Assembly (NCBI RefSeq): GCF_047663525.1
Contig: NC_092612.1
Span: 1,211,501-1,275,500, forward strand
Origin: Anas platyrhynchos
Lineage: Eukaryota; Chordata; Aves; Anseriformes; Anatidae
DNA: 64,000 nucleotides
Direction: 5' to 3'
Part shown: piece after piece, positions 44,383 through 56,935 of the stretch
Position numbering within the stretch: the stretch's first letter is position 1
Layout: every line of letters starts with the position of its first letter
Position numbers and translations under genes: made by a program
Notes under the pieces: generated by a model
The model's input: the letters and a program-made list of their open reading frames with translations, nothing else
Told to the model about the DNA's origin: nothing
The model's database searches: none

Positions 44383-45242
44383 GGAGAACAGGGCGGCGCC
44401 TGCCCCTCCACTCCCTTCGCCAGCAAGCTGTAGGCCGCCATGAGGTCCCCCCTCAGCTTCCTCTTCTCCAGCCTGAACAGGCCCAGTGCCCTCAGCCGCT
44501 CCCCACACGCCTTCCCCTCTAGGCCCTTCCCCATCTTGGTCGCCCTCCTCTGGACACTCCCCAACACTTTCATGGCCTTCATATGCTGAGGGGCCCAGAG
44601 CTGCACACAGCGCTGAGAATCCTGCAGTCACAGAATCACAGAATCACAGAATTTCTAGGTTGGAAGAGACCATAGGGTCATCGAGTCCAACCTCTGACCT
44701 AACGCTAACAGTCCCCACTAAACCATATCCCTGAGCTCTACATCTAAACGGCTTTTAAAGCCCTCCAGGGATGGTGACTCCACCACGTCCCTGGGCAGGC
44801 CATGCTGGTGCCTGACCACTCTTTGAGACCAGAAGTTTCTCCTGATATCTAATCTCAAGGTGAGCCCACACCAGGGAACTGTTGGCCCTTCTGGCTGCCA
44901 GGGCATGCTGCTGGCTCCTATTCAGCTTGCTGCCAACCACAACCCCAAGATCTCTCTGTGCGGATCTGCTCTCCAGATTCCCAAGACCATTGAGAAATAA
45001 TTGAGAGAGGTCCTGCCATGATGTCTGCCAGCTCTCTGAGCACCCTGGGATGAACCCATCTGGACCCATGGACGCGTACGGATCCAGGTGGAGCAGCAAA
45101 TCCCGCACACGTTCAGGGTCGGTTGGGATCTGATCATTCCCACCATCATGGTCCTCCAGCTCAGGGCACCCTGGGTCCCAAAGCCCATTATAAGTCTTGA
45201 AGATGGAGGCAAACAGGGCATAAAACGTTGCAGGGCACCACA
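44383..45242 (-). mobile_element. CR1 LINE fragments, spacer 7/8 (longest form)
   Basis: This spacer keeps about 140 bp of ORF2 missing elsewhere (about 44870-45005), encoding SAQRDLGVVVGSKL and [12 protein letters not shown] on the minus strand, both familiar CR1 ORF2 phrases. The other spacers therefore carry a secondary deletion and this one is nearer the original insertion. Confidence 0.85.
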
Positions 45243-45840
45243 AGTTTTGGCCCCGTCGCTCGGTGGTTTCCCCTTGGGGTTCGTGTCCCAGCCACAGGAG
45301 CAGCAGCACGCGTGTGGAGGGGAAGGGGAGGTTGTGGTAAACCCTAAAGCCAGGGGAGCCGGGATGGCTGCCCCAGCACGGGGTCGTGTGCGTGGGCACA
45401 GACAGGGAAGGTGCTGAGAGCACGGGGAGCATCCTCGGAGCCGCTGCACGTTGTGGGGTCACCCTTCAGGAAGCAAAATGCAGAGAGGAGGGGCTAAAAC
45501 AGGGCTGTGCTTAAGGCTCGAGGTGTAAAGGGACTTTTTTTTGCCCTGTTTAACAGCAGCTCCCCGTGGCTGTCACACGGGGTAGCACAGGGAGCAATCC
45601 CAATGAAGCCGAGACCCCGGTTGCATATCATGAATTTTATTATCTGCATGGGATTCCTCATGGCCATCGAGCTTCCCGCAGCGCTCTCCGCGTTCCTCCT
45701 CCCCCTCTGCCATGCAGCCCAGCAGGGAAATGCAGCAGAGCGCAGGATCCCACCACTTTCCCTTTCCTCTCTTGTTTTCGCTGCTCGCAGACCGCAGGCG
45801 TGAGCGGCTTCTGGCAGGGCGGGCGCGGGGAAAGGGCTTC

Positions 45841-47298
45841 TCAGTGCCCCAGCGCCGCGTACTCGCACTCGGGCTGCAAGAGAGAGCGAGAAGCCGCGCG
45901 CTTGGGGCTGCGCCTGCAGCTGCAGGGGATGCTTTGCCCGCGCCAAAGCCCCCGGCCGGGCTGCTTGGGAGCTCCTTCCTCCTGCCGTGCCCACAGCCTC
46001 GTGCCGGGGGCTGGGGAAGCAGCTCACCTCCGGGCCCCGTCTCAGCACCGCGCGGGCCGGCCTTCGGCGCAGCCGGGCTGCCCACCACATCAAGGCGAGG
46101 ACGGCGGCGCCGGGCGGCACGAAGGCCAGCAGCCACAGGAAGCATCCTGCTGCAGGGAGGGAGGGGAGGACAAGGAGACGTTGCCGACGGGGCACGGAGC
46201 TGGCGCCGGGCGAGCGCCCAAACGCAGCCGCGGTCACACGGGGAAAGGGAGCGGTGCAGGGAGATGGGGCCAGGGCAGCGTTTGCAGCCTTTCAGCCCAG
46301 GGAGACGGGGAAAAAGGGATTTAAGGCTGGAAGAAGCGGGCTTGGAGTCCCTGCAAGCACAGACCAAGCACAGAGCAAAGCCCGCGGTGCCCAGGGGGAG
46401 GCTGCTCGAGCTCACCCGTGCCGGTGGTCTCGCTGACGATCCTGCCCGTGCCGTGCTCCATGGCCGTGCAATTCATGGCCCCGTCCCAGCGCTCGGCCGA
46501 GACCCAGGTGAGGTTCCAGGAGCCAGGGAGGTGGCACAGCAGGGGGACAAAGTCCGAGGGCTCCTCTGCATCCACGGGCACCAGGATGGAGAGCTTGGGC
46601 TCGGAGGCATCTGAAAGTGAGAGGGAAAACCCAGTGTCCCCAGGGATGTCCCCAGGGATGTCTCCAGGGATGTCCCCAGCACCGCCACACGCTGCCGCGC
46701 TCACCTGTGACGAGGAGCCTGGTCCCCTTCCCAAACTGGGAGTGCGACACAGAGGAGGTGCAGTAATAATACCCAGAGTCCTCACGCTGCACATCGCTGA
46801 TATTCAAGGGGAAAATACCCCTTGCTCTCATCATCCCTGAGTATTTCCCCTTTGGTTTCGAGGCCGCTATGCTCTCGTAAATCCATTCCAAGCTGCCATC
46901 TGGCTTCTCCCTGTACCAATTGGCACGCTCTGGGCTGCCTGAGATGCTGCAGCTCAGCTCGGCCGTCGCCCCAGGGGACAGCCAGAGCTGTGCCGGGCTC
47001 TCCTGGATCCACGGCTCCTTCGCAGAGGCGGCTCCTGCACAGGGCAAGCGGGTCTGAGCGCAGCAGGCAGTGCCATGGGTCACCCTCATGCTTCAGGCTG
47101 TTGGCTTCTTGCTCCAAACCGGTGTGGTTTAGGGCAGTTTGGTGCAAAATTGGCATTCCACAGCGAGGCAGCAGCACCCTGGGGTTTACCCCAAGCGGGT
47201 TTAGCGTAGCAGAAAGCAAGGCTGGAGCATTGGTGCAGCGGGACGGGACGGGACGTACCTGTCAGGAGGAGCAGGAGAACCCCGGGCAGGCTGCACAT
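45841..47298 (-). CDS. M chain copy 8: VJ-type receptor
   Basis: Exons 47298-47259, 47034-46705, 46610-46416, 46149-46028 and 45873-45841; 239 aa; poly(A) signal 45641-45636. V exon: AKEPWIQESP, SGSPERAN, WIYESIAASKP, MMRARGIFPLNISD, J-like FGKGT; close to copy 2. The small Ig domain has TAMEHGTGRI and ends SETTGT. Intron 1 is short (224 nt). Confidence 0.8.
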
Positions 47299-48457
47299 CT
47301 CCGCCTGGGGCTGCCCACGCTCCTCGGTCGCCTCTCGGCTCCTGCAAAAGGCTTCGACACCGCACAAGGCGAGGGGACGGAGCTTGATGGGCTCCTGCTT
47401 GCGGACTGCAATTTAATTACAGCTCCTAATTGCAGCGGGGGGGTCCTGCTGCGCTTTGCCTGCCTGCGCCTCACCCCGAGGAGCCCCGGGCATCGTCCCC
47501 TGCAGCAAATATCATGAGGCCATGCCACGTGCACGGGTCTGCTCTGGAGAGGAGCACGACGAGCACTGGGGAGGGCGGCGAGGTGCCTCTGGGTGTCTCT
47601 CGGAGCTGGAGGAGCAAAGGCTGCTCGTGGAGGCTCGGCCTCGTTGCAGCAGCTGGAGGCTGCGTGCGGAGCTGCCGGAGCCGAGGAGCGCTGCGGTCAG
47701 CCTCACCTTGTTGATTTTGTCACCTCTCTGCTGTTTGTTCGCACGGAACCCCTGCCCCCCCACGCCGCTGCCAGCAAACCATTGGGTCTGAAGGTTTTTG
47801 TCGCCAAAGTTGGGCGCTGGGGTAGCAAAGAGCCACGGTTGCCGAACCACAACAGGAAAGCAGGGCAGGGCTGGGGGACCAGAGTTGCCTCTCGCCTTCG
47901 GTCCGCGGCCCTTTGAACGTCACCGGTAAGGTCAATTCGGCTGACGTGAGGATGGCTGGGGGGGCCGCGCCTGGGGGTGCAGCCACCCCCGCCCCGAGGC
48001 AGCTCCCCAGCCTCTGCGCTGCGGTTTCCCCAAAGCAAGAGCGGCGGCACGGTGCGCTGTGGTTTGGAGTGCCCAGCGCTGGGGCTGGCTTCTTCCTTTG
48101 TCTCAAAAATTTGGGGGTGGGCACCTGAGGGCGTCGCGGGGCCTTTGAGGAGCCACCTGCAGCCCTGAGCATTGCAGAAAAGGTTAAAAGCCAAATTTTC
48201 CTGCCGGATGTGGGTCCGTGCAGCAAGCTGACAAGAGCTCTGCACCCGGCAATGCACCCCACAGCTGCCGGCAGCGGCAAGTGGGGAGGACGCATTCCCC
48301 GTGGGGACACCGCGTCCTTCCTGGGGACACCGCGTCCTCCATGGGGACACCGCGTCCTCACGGCTGGGAGAGATCAATGCTGGGGCCCCACACTTCATGC
48401 ATCCACAGGACCCGGTGCACTCGGCCACTCTGCAGAAGGACTGGGATGAGCACGCCG
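47299..48457. promoter_or_regulatory. Shared bidirectional 5' region, pair 8
   Basis: 1159 bp. RUNX-type AACCACA 47845-47851, CTTTGAA 47911-47917 and TGACGTGA 47942-47949. The near-palindrome is altered to CAATTTAATTACAG (about 47408-47421). Three copies of the 20-bp repeat at about 48299-48358. Confidence 0.4.
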
Positions 48458-50335
48458 ATGGCACCCCTGGGTTTCTCCTGCACGAAGGCGCTGCTGGCCA
48501 CGGGGCTGCTGCTGCTGTGGCTGGGTGAGCATCGGGGCAGGCGCTGGGGAGAGGGGCTCCTCTTCCTTTCTGAGCTCCCTCTGTGCGGTGGGAGCACCTG
48601 CTGGGCTTGGACAGCAGGCACTGAATGAGTCCCTGGTTGGTCCCTGCAGCACCGGCAGTGCCTCTGGTGCTGCAGCAGCCCCAGCCTGTCCTCTTTGGAA
48701 AGCCAGGGGATTCGGTGAACATCAGCTGCATTCCGGACGACGAGTTTGATGGCAAACACAACACACTCTGGTACTGGCGTGTCCATGGGGAGCGGCCCCG
48801 GCTGATCCTCAACTGCACCCAGAAGGTTCAGGGGGAATTTTCCTGCGAGTACACGAGGCAACGTGCCGTGCTACACATCGCTGCCGCCCGCCCTGACCAC
48901 ACCGGCCTCTACCTCTGCGCCTTCTTCTCTGTCTCCAGGCTGCTCTTCGGCAACGGCACTGCTCTGGTTGTGGGAGGTAGGGGGGCTGCTGGGCTGGAGG
49001 TGGTAGGTGGGGGTCCCATATTGTACCCCTGAGCCCTCCCTTGTTAGATGGGGATCCCCTGTTTCTCCCCATTGCACGGGGCCCCCTATGCCCCTCATGT
49101 CACTATGCCAAGGGTCCCCAGGGAGACGCGGGGTCCCTGCCCACATCTCAGCCCACCGAGCCCCTGCTCTTGTCTGTGCAGACAGCTGGAGGGCCCAGAG
49201 CTGGGTGCGGGTGCTGGCGCCCCACGGCTCCCCTTCAGACCCCCCCGGCCTGGTCTGTGCCGTGGGCAACGCCAGCGGCCCCGTCCTCGTCTCCTGGCCG
49301 GGGGGGCCCCGACCCCAGCAGGTGCTGGGGCTGGGGGGCAGCACAGAGCTGCTCATCAGCCCCGCGGGCATCGCCGGGGGCACCGGGGGGCTCTGCGAGG
49401 TGCGCTTCAATGCCTCCGGTCCCCCCGTCCGCAGGAGCGTGGAGCTGCACGGGGCCAAGGGTGAGCACGAGCCTGGGCACCGGGGTGACCAGGGGACAGG
49501 GCACATGGGGTCACCCCCCCTTCCCCAGCAGCTTCTCAGAGCTGGGGAACGTGTGGGGAAAGTGAGGCAATGTTGGGGGTAATGGGGACACGTTGGGGGT
49601 GATGGTGGGACAATGGGGGGCAATGGAGAGATGTTGGGGGCGATGGGGGGATGCTGGGTGGTGATGGGGGCATGTTGGGGGCGATAGCGGGATAATGGGG
49701 GACAATGGGGGGATGTTGGGGGCGATGGGGGGAAGCTGGGTGTTGATGGGGGGAAGCTGGGTGGCGATGGGGGAATAATGGGGGGCAATGGGAGCATGTT
49801 GGGGTATGGGAGAGGTCAAGGGGGGGACATGGGGGTCAGCAGATGGCTGGGACAAGTGGCCCCCCCCAGGTGCCTGCACGACACCAAGTGTCATGGCCAT
49901 GGCCGCAGCCGGGGCGCTGCTGCTGCTCGGCCTCAGCCTCGGCGTCCGCTGCCTCCTCCGCGCGCGGACGGGTAAGGAGCCGAGCAGGGGCTGGGGGTGA
50001 TGGACCCCCCTGTATCCCCTTTTTTCCCCTGCTGCCCTGCACCCGCTCCCCCATCCCATCCCCAATTCCCCTCTGTCCCCATGCTGGGGACACGTCTCTG
50101 TCCCCGCCAGGACTCCAGCCCAGAGCCCCGAACCCTCCTGCACCCCAGCACCAGCAGGTGAGGCCCTGCGGCCCCCGGGAGTCCCCACACGGGGCGGTGG
50201 CGATAACGGGGACAGGCCCAGCCCCATAAGGGTTGGGGGCTGGTCTTGGGGCCGCTCTGATGGCGTTGGTGCCCGCAGGGAGAGCTGACGTATGCCCAGC
50301 TCCGCTTCGCCACCCCAGCGAGGGCAGCGCCGTGA
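48458..50335 (+). CDS. P chain copy 8 (class A): VJ-C receptor with ITIM
   Basis: Exons 48458-48524, 48650-48976, 49182-49460, 49870-49971, 50111-50157 and 50279-50335; 292 aa. This is the most divergent V domain of the array: PAVPLVLQQ, FGKPGDSVNISC, CDR1-like PDDEFDGKHN, WYWRV, ILNCTQKVQGEFSCEY, YTRQRAV, CDR3-like CAFFSVSRLLF, and J-like FGNGTALVV. The C, TM and tail exons are nearly those of copies 5 and 7 (TM begins GACTTPSVMAMAAAG). ITIM LTYAQLRF. Poly(A) signal 50518-50523. Confidence 0.82.
49567..49820 (+). repeat. G-rich minisatellite in intron 3 of P copy 8
   Basis: About 250 bp of gatgttgggggcgatggggg and aagctgggtg units. Confidence 0.8.
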
Positions 50336-50765
50336 CCCACGGGGCTGGGCCCCAAGGCCTCGGTGGCGGCGCCGTGCAGCCCCGGGAGGCTGCGGCTGCC
50401 CCGGCCGCCGGGACAGCGGGGAGGAAGGAACGAGACCGAACCTCCAAGGGACCGAACCTCCGAGGAGGGGGCTCGAAGGAGCACTGAATGACGGGAGAGG
50501 ACCTGAAATGTGGTGTTAATAAAGAGATTGAAACTAAAATGAGGAGTAAATCTTGGGGTAGAACCTCAAACATGGAGATAATAAAGAGATTGAAGCTCAA
50601 AGGAGGTGTAAATAATGGGGCTGAACCTCAAATGGGGAGGAAACTGAGACTAAACTCAAAACTCAACGCCCCCTGCAAGAAACGCCGCTACTGCTGCCTG
50701 GGGCTGGGGGGGAAGCCCCAGGCCTGCTCCCCACGGCACCCACGGGTGCTGGCACTGGGCATTTA

Positions 50766-51498
50766 GGAGAACAGGGCGGCGCCTGCCCCTCCACTCCCTT
50801 CGCCAGCAAGCTGTAGGCCGCCACGAGGTCCCCCCTCAGCTTCCTCTTCTCCAGCCTGAACAGGCCCAGTGCCCTCAGCCGCTCCCCACACGCCTTCCCC
50901 TCTAGGCCCTTCCCCATCTTGGTCGCCCTCCTCTGGACACTCTCCAACACTTTCATGGCCTTCGTGTACTGAGGGGCCCAGAGCTGCACACAGCACTGAG
51001 AATCCTGCACTCACAGAATCACAGAATCACAGAATCACAGAATCACAGAATCACAGAATTTCTAGGTTGAAGGGGCCTCAAAATCATCGAGTCCAACCTC
51101 TGACCTAACGCTAACAGTCTCCACTAAACCATATCCCTGAGCTCTACATCTAAACGGCTTTTAAAGCCCTCCAGGGATGGTGACTCCACCACGTCCCTGG
51201 GCAGGCCATGCTGGTGCCTGAGCACTCTTTGAGACCAGAAGTTTCTCCTGATATCTAATCTCAAGGTGAGCCCGCAGTCCTGCCACGATGTCTGCCAGCT
51301 CTCTGAGGACCCATCCGGAACCCATGGGCTTGTACAGATCCAGGTGGAGCAGCAAATCCCGCACACGTTCAGGGTCGGTTGGGATCTGATCGTTCCCACC
51401 ATCATGGTCCTCCAGCTCAGGGCACCCTGGGTCCCAAAGCCCATCATGAGTGTTTGAAGATGGAGGCAAAGAAGGCATTAAACGTTGCAGGGCACCAC
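50766..51498 (-). mobile_element. CR1 LINE fragments, spacer 8/9
   Basis: Two-piece form with five octamers, a near copy of spacer 5/6 including the [10 protein letters not shown] variant. Confidence 0.85.
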
Positions 51499-52098
51499 AA
51501 GTTTTGGCCCCGTCACTCGGTGGTTTCCCCTTGGGGTTCGTGTCCCAGCCACAGGAGCAACAGCACGCGTGTGGAGGGGAAGGGGAGGTTGTGGTAAACC
51601 CTAAAGCCAGGGGAGCCGGGATGGCTGCCCCAGCACGGGGTCGTGTGCGTGGCCACAGACAGGGAAAGTGCTGAGAGCACGGGGAGCATCCTCAGAGCTG
51701 CTGCACGTTGTGGGGTGGCCATTCAGGAAGCGAAATGCAGAGAGGAGGGGCTAAAACAGGGCTGTGCTTAAGGCTCGAGGTGTAAAGGGACTTTTTTTTT
51801 GCCCTGTTTAACAGCAGCTCCCCGTGGCTGTCACACGGGGTAGCACAGGGAGCAATCCCAAAGAAGCGGAGACCTCGGTTGCATATCATGAATTTTATTA
51901 TCTGCATGGGATTCCTCATGGCCATCGAGCTTCCTGCAGCGCTCTCCGCGTTCCTCCTCCCCCTCTGCCATGCAGCCCAGCAGGGAAATGCAGCAGAGCG
52001 CAGGATCCCACCACTTTCCCTTTCCTCTCTTGTTTTCGCTGCTCGCAGACCGCAGGCGTGAGCGGCTTCTGGCAGGGCGGGCGCAGGGAAAGGGCTTC

Positions 52099-53942
52099 TC
52101 AGTGCCCCAGCGCCGCGTACTCGCACTCGGGCTGCAAGAGAGAGCGAGAAGCCGCGCGCTTGGGGCTGCGCCTGCAGCTGCAGGGGATGCTTTGCCCGCG
52201 CCAAAGCCCCCGGCCGGGCTGCTTGGGAGCTCCTTCCTCCTGCCGTGCCCCCAGCCTCGTGCCGGGGGCTGGGGAAGCAGCTCACCTCCGGGCCCCGTCT
52301 CAGCACCGCGCGGGCCGGCCTTCGGCGCAGCCGGGCTGCCCACCACATCAAGGCGAGGACGGCGGCGCCGGGCGGCACGAAGGCCAGCAGCCACAGGAAG
52401 CATCCTGCTGCAGGGAGGGAGGGGAGGACAAGGAGACGTTGCCGACGGGGCACGGGGCTGGCGCCGGGCGAGCGCCCAAACGCAGCCGCAGTCACACGGG
52501 GAAAGGGAGCGGTGCAGGGAGATGGGGCCAGGGCAGCGTTTGCAGCCTTTCAGCCCAGGGAGTCGGGGAAAAAGGGATTTAAGGCTGGAAGAAGCGGGCT
52601 TGGAGTCCCTGCAAGCACAGACCAAGCACAGAGCAAAGCCTGCGGTGCCCAGGGGGAGGCTGCTCGAGCTCACCCGTGCCGATGGTCTCGCTGACGATCC
52701 TGCCCGTGCCGCGCTCCGTGGCCGTGCAATTCATGGCCCTGTCCCAGTGCTTGCCTGAGACCCAGGTGAGGTTCCAGGAGCCAGGGAGGTGGCACAGCAG
52801 GGAGACAAAGTCCGAGGGCTCCTCCGCATCCACGGGCACCAGGATGGAGAGCTTGGGCTCGGAGGCATCTGAAAGTGAGGGGGAAAACCCAGTGTCCCCA
52901 GGGATGTCCCCAGGGATGTCCCCAGCACCGCCACACGCTGCCACGCTCACCTGTGACGAGGAGCCTGGTCCCGTTCCCAAACTGGGAGTGCAACACGGAG
53001 GAGGTGCAGTAATAATACCCAGAGTCCTCACGCTGCACATTGCTGATACTCAAGGAGAAAATACCCCATGCTCTCATCATCCCTGAGTATTTCCCGTTTG
53101 GTTTCGAGGCCGCTGCGCTCCAGTAAATCCATTCCAAGCTTCCGTCCGGCTTCTCCCGGTACCAACTGGCACGGTCTGTGCTGCCCGAGATGCTGCAGTT
53201 CAGCTCGGCCGTCGCCCCAGGGGACAGCCAGAGCTGTGCCGGGCTCTGCTGGATCTGTGGCTCCTCCACAGAGGCGGCTCCTGCACAGGGGAAGCGGGTC
53301 TGAGCGCAGCAGGCAGTGCCATGGGGTCACCCTCGCGCTTTCGGTTGTTGCCTTCTGGATCCAAACGAGCGGGGTTTGAGGCAGTTTCATGCAAAACTGG
53401 CGTGCCACATTGATTTGGCTTTCTCAGCCCCGAGGCAGAGCATCACCCCCACAAAATACACAGCACAGAACACAGGGGAGGCAGCCAGCAGTGCCGGGGC
53501 CATGTGCGCTCAGGTGCCGACGGTTCGTCTGTGCTTCCTCCACAGCACACAAGGTTTGCAGGCGAAAAAAGTCAGGGCTGGATCAGCGCCCAGCACAGAG
53601 TCTGAGAAGCCCGCTGTGTTTGGGCATGCCAAAGGTGATTCCTGCCTCTCAGAGTGGCAGCAGCACCCCGGGGTGGGTTTTCCACAGCCGCCGCGCTCAG
53701 GCTTTTGAAGAGATTGCATTGAAAATGCTTCAGGGAAACTCTTTCAGCAAACCTCTGACGAGCCTAAGCCCCGCAGCTGCCTCCCCTCCCTCTGCCCACC
53801 GGCTCAGGTTGGTCTTAAGCCACTGCGGACGATCCCAAGCGGGTTTAGCGTAGCAGAAAGCAAGGCTGGAGCATTGGTGCAGCGGGACGGGACGGGACGT
53901 ACCTGTCAGGAGGAGCAGGAGAACCCCGGGCAGGCTGCACAT
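52099..53942 (-). CDS. M chain copy 9: VJ-type receptor
   Basis: Exons 53942-53903, 53280-52951, 52868-52674, 52407-52286 and 52131-52099; 239 aa; poly(A) signal 51899-51894. V exon: ASVEEPQIQQ, SGSTDRASWY, ASKPNGKY, MMRAWGIFSLSI, CDR3-like SSVLHSQ, J-like FGNGT. The small Ig domain has TWVSGKHWDRAMNC. The 5' half matches copy 3 at an offset of 38475 bp and the 3' end matches copy 6 at an offset of 19189 bp. Intron 1 is long (622 nt). Confidence 0.8.
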
Positions 53943-55081
53943 CTCCGCCTGGGGCTGCCCACGCTCCTCGGTCGCCTCTCGGCTCCTGCAAAAGGCTTCG
54001 ACACGGCACAAGGCGAGGGGACGGAGCTTGATGGGCTCCTGTTTGCGGACTGCAATTTAATTGCAGTTCCTCATTGCAGCGGGGGGGTCCTGCCGTGCTT
54101 TGCCTGCCTGCGCCTCACCCCGAGGAGCCCCGGGCATCATCCCCTGCAGCAAATCTCACGAGGCCGTGCCACGTGCACGGGTCTGCTCTGGAGAGGAGCA
54201 CGACGAGCACCGGGGAGGGCGGCGAGGTGCCTCTGGGTGTCTCTCGGAGCTGGAGGAGCAAAGGCTGCTCGTGGAGGCTCGGCCTCGTTGCAGCAGCTGC
54301 AGGCTGCGTGCGGAGCTGCCGGAGCCGAGGAGCGCTGCGGTCAGCCTCGCCTTGTTGATTTTGTCACCTCTCTGCTGTTTGTTCGCACGGAACCCCTGCC
54401 CCCCCACGCCGCTGCCAGCAAACCATTGGGTCTGAAGGTTTTTGTCGCCAAAGTTGGGCGCTGGGGTAGCAAAGAGCCACGGTTGCCGAACCACAACAGG
54501 AAAGCAGGGCAGGGCTGGGGGACCAGAGTTGCCTCTCGCCTTCGGTCCGCGGCCCTTTGAACGTCACCGGTAAGGTCACTTCGGCTGACGTGAGGATGGC
54601 TGGGGGGGCCGCGCCTGGGGGTGCAGCCACCCCCACCCCGAGGCAGCTCCCCAGCCTCTGTGCTGCGGTTTCCCCAAAGCAAGAGCGGCGGCACGGTGCG
54701 CTGTGGTTTGGAGTGCCCAGCGCTGGGGCTGGCTTCTTCTTTCATGTCGAGAATTTGGGGGTGGGCACCCGAGGGCGTCACGGGGCCTTTGAGGAGCCAC
54801 CTGCAGCCCTGAGCATTGAAGAAATGGTTAAAAGCCAAATTTTCCTGCCGGATGTGGGTCCGTGCAGCAAGCTGACACGAGCTCTGCACCCGGCAAAGCA
54901 CCCCACAGCAGCCGGCAGCGGCGAGTGGGGAGGACGCATTCCCCGTGGGGACACCGCGTCCTTCGTGGGGACACCGTGTCCTCACAGCTGGGGGACATCG
55001 CTGCCAGGACCCCACACTTCGTGCATCCACAGGTCCCAGCGCACTCGGCCACTCTGCAGAAGGACTGGGACGAGCACGCCG
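53943..55081. promoter_or_regulatory. Shared bidirectional 5' region, pair 9
   Basis: 1139 bp. RUNX-type AACCACA 54489-54495, CTTTGAA 54555-54561 and TGACGTGA 54586-54593. Near-palindrome about 54049-54067. Two copies of the 20-bp repeat near 54945-54984, the second altered to ACACCGTGTCC. Confidence 0.4.
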
Positions 55082-56935
55082 ATGGCACCCCTGGGTTTCT
55101 CCTGCACGAAGGCGCTGCTGGCCACGGGGCTTCAGCTGCTGTGGCTGGGTGAGCATCGGGGCAGGCGCTGGGGAGAGGGGCTCCTGTCGCTTTCTGAGCA
55201 ATCTCTGGGCGTTTGGAGCACAGGCTGGTCTTGGAGAGCCGTCATTGAATGAGCCCCCGGTCGGTCCTTACAGCACCAGCAGTGCCACTCGATCTACACC
55301 AGCCCCAGCCCGTCCTCTTCATGGAGCCCAGCACACCGGTGGAGATCACCTGCATTCTGGGCGAGGGGCTCGATGGCAAACTCAACGTGTTCTGGTACCG
55401 GCGTGTCCATGGGGAGCGGCCCCAGCTGATCCTCAACTGCAGCCAGGAGGTTCAGGATGGATTTTCCTGCAAGTACACGAAGGGACGCGCCGTGCTGCAC
55501 ATCGCTGCTGCACGCACCAGCCACACCGGCCTCTACCTCTGCGCCTACTACATCAACTCCAGGCTGAAGTTTGGCAACGGAACCACGCTGATCGTGGGAG
55601 GTAGGGGGGCTGCTGGCTGGGGGTGGCGGGTGGGGGGACTCCAACTTGTACCCCTGAGCCCTCCCTTGTTAGATGGGGATCCCCCGTTTCTCCCCATTGC
55701 ACGGAGCCCCCTATGCCCCTCGTGTCACTAGGAGGGGTCCCCAGGGGCACGCGGGGTCCCTGCCCACATCGCAGCCCACCGAGCCCCTGCTCTCGTCTGT
55801 GCAGACAGCTGGAGCGCCCAGAGCTGGGTGCGGGTGCTGGCGCCCCACGGCTCCCCTTCAGACCCCCCCGGCCTGGTCTGTGCCGTGGGCAACGCCAGCG
55901 GCCCCGTCCTCGTCTCCTGGCCAGGGGGGCCCCGACCCCAGCAGGTGCTGGGGCTGGGGGGCAGCACAGAGCTGCTCATCAGCCCCGCGGGCATCGCCGG
56001 GGGCACCGGGGGGCTCTGCGAGGTGCGCTTCAATGCCTCTGGTCCCCCCGTCCGCAGGAGCGTGGAGCTGCATGGGGCCAAGGGTGAGCACGAGCCTGGG
56101 CACCGGGGTGACCAGGGGACAGGGCACATGGGGTCACCCCCCCTTCCCCATCAGCTTCTCGGAGCTGGGGCACGTGTGGGGAAAGTGAGGCAACGTTGGG
56201 GATAATGGGGACACGTTGGGGGTGATGGTGGGGTAATGGGGGGCAATGGGGGGATGTTGGGAGTGATGGGGGGATGCTGGGTGGTGATGGGGGCATGTTG
56301 GGGGTGATGGGGGGAATAAAGGGGGGATAGGGGGATGTTGGGGGTGATGGAGGGAAGCTGGGTGGTGATGGGGGAATAATGGGGGGCAATGGGAGGATGT
56401 TGGGGTATGGGAGAGATCAAGGGGGGGACATGGGGGTCAGCAGATGGCTGGGACAAGCTGTCCCCTCCAGGTGCCTGCACGACACCAAGTGTCGTGGCCA
56501 TGGCTGCAGCCGGGGCGCTGCTGCTGCTCGGCCTCAGCCTCAGCATCCGCTGCCTCCTCCGCGCACGGACGGGTAAGGAGCCGAGCAGGGGCTGGGGGTG
56601 ATGGACCCCCCTGCCTCCTGGCAGCCCCTGCTGCCTTACAGCCCGCTCCCCCATCCCATCCCCAATTCCCCTCCGTCCCCATGCTGGGGACACGTCTCTG
56701 TCCCCACCAGGACTCCGGCCCAGAGCCCCGAACCCTCCTGCACCCCAGCAGCAGCAGGTGAGGCCCTGCGGCCCCCGGGGGTCCCCACATGGGGCGGTGG
56801 CGATAACCGGGACAGGCCCAGCCCCACTGGGGTTGGGGGCTGGTCTTGGGGCCGCTCTGATGGCGTTGGTGCCCGCAGGGAGAGCTGACGTACGCCCAGC
56901 TCCGCTTCGCCACCCCAGCGAGGGCAGCGCCGTGA
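55082..56935 (+). CDS. P chain copy 9 (class A): VJ-C receptor with ITIM
   Basis: Exons 55082-55148, 55274-55600, 55805-56083, 56471-56572, 56711-56757 and 56879-56935; 292 aa. The leader has ATGLQLLWL. V exon: PAVPLDLHQ, PVLFMEPSTPVEITC, CDR1-like GEGLDGKLN, ILNCSQEVQDGFSCKY, ARTSHTG, and a CDR3-like loop CAYYINSRLKF identical to copies 1 and 6, although those have the class B tail. The C domain begins DSWSAQSW. The TM exon reads LSIRCLLRART. ITIM LTYAQLRF. Poly(A) signal 57089-57094. Last unit of the array; no CR1 follows it. Confidence 0.82.
56190..56425 (+). repeat. G-rich minisatellite in intron 3 of P copy 9
   Basis: About 235 bp of gatgttgggagtgatggggg and aagctgggtgg units. Confidence 0.8.
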
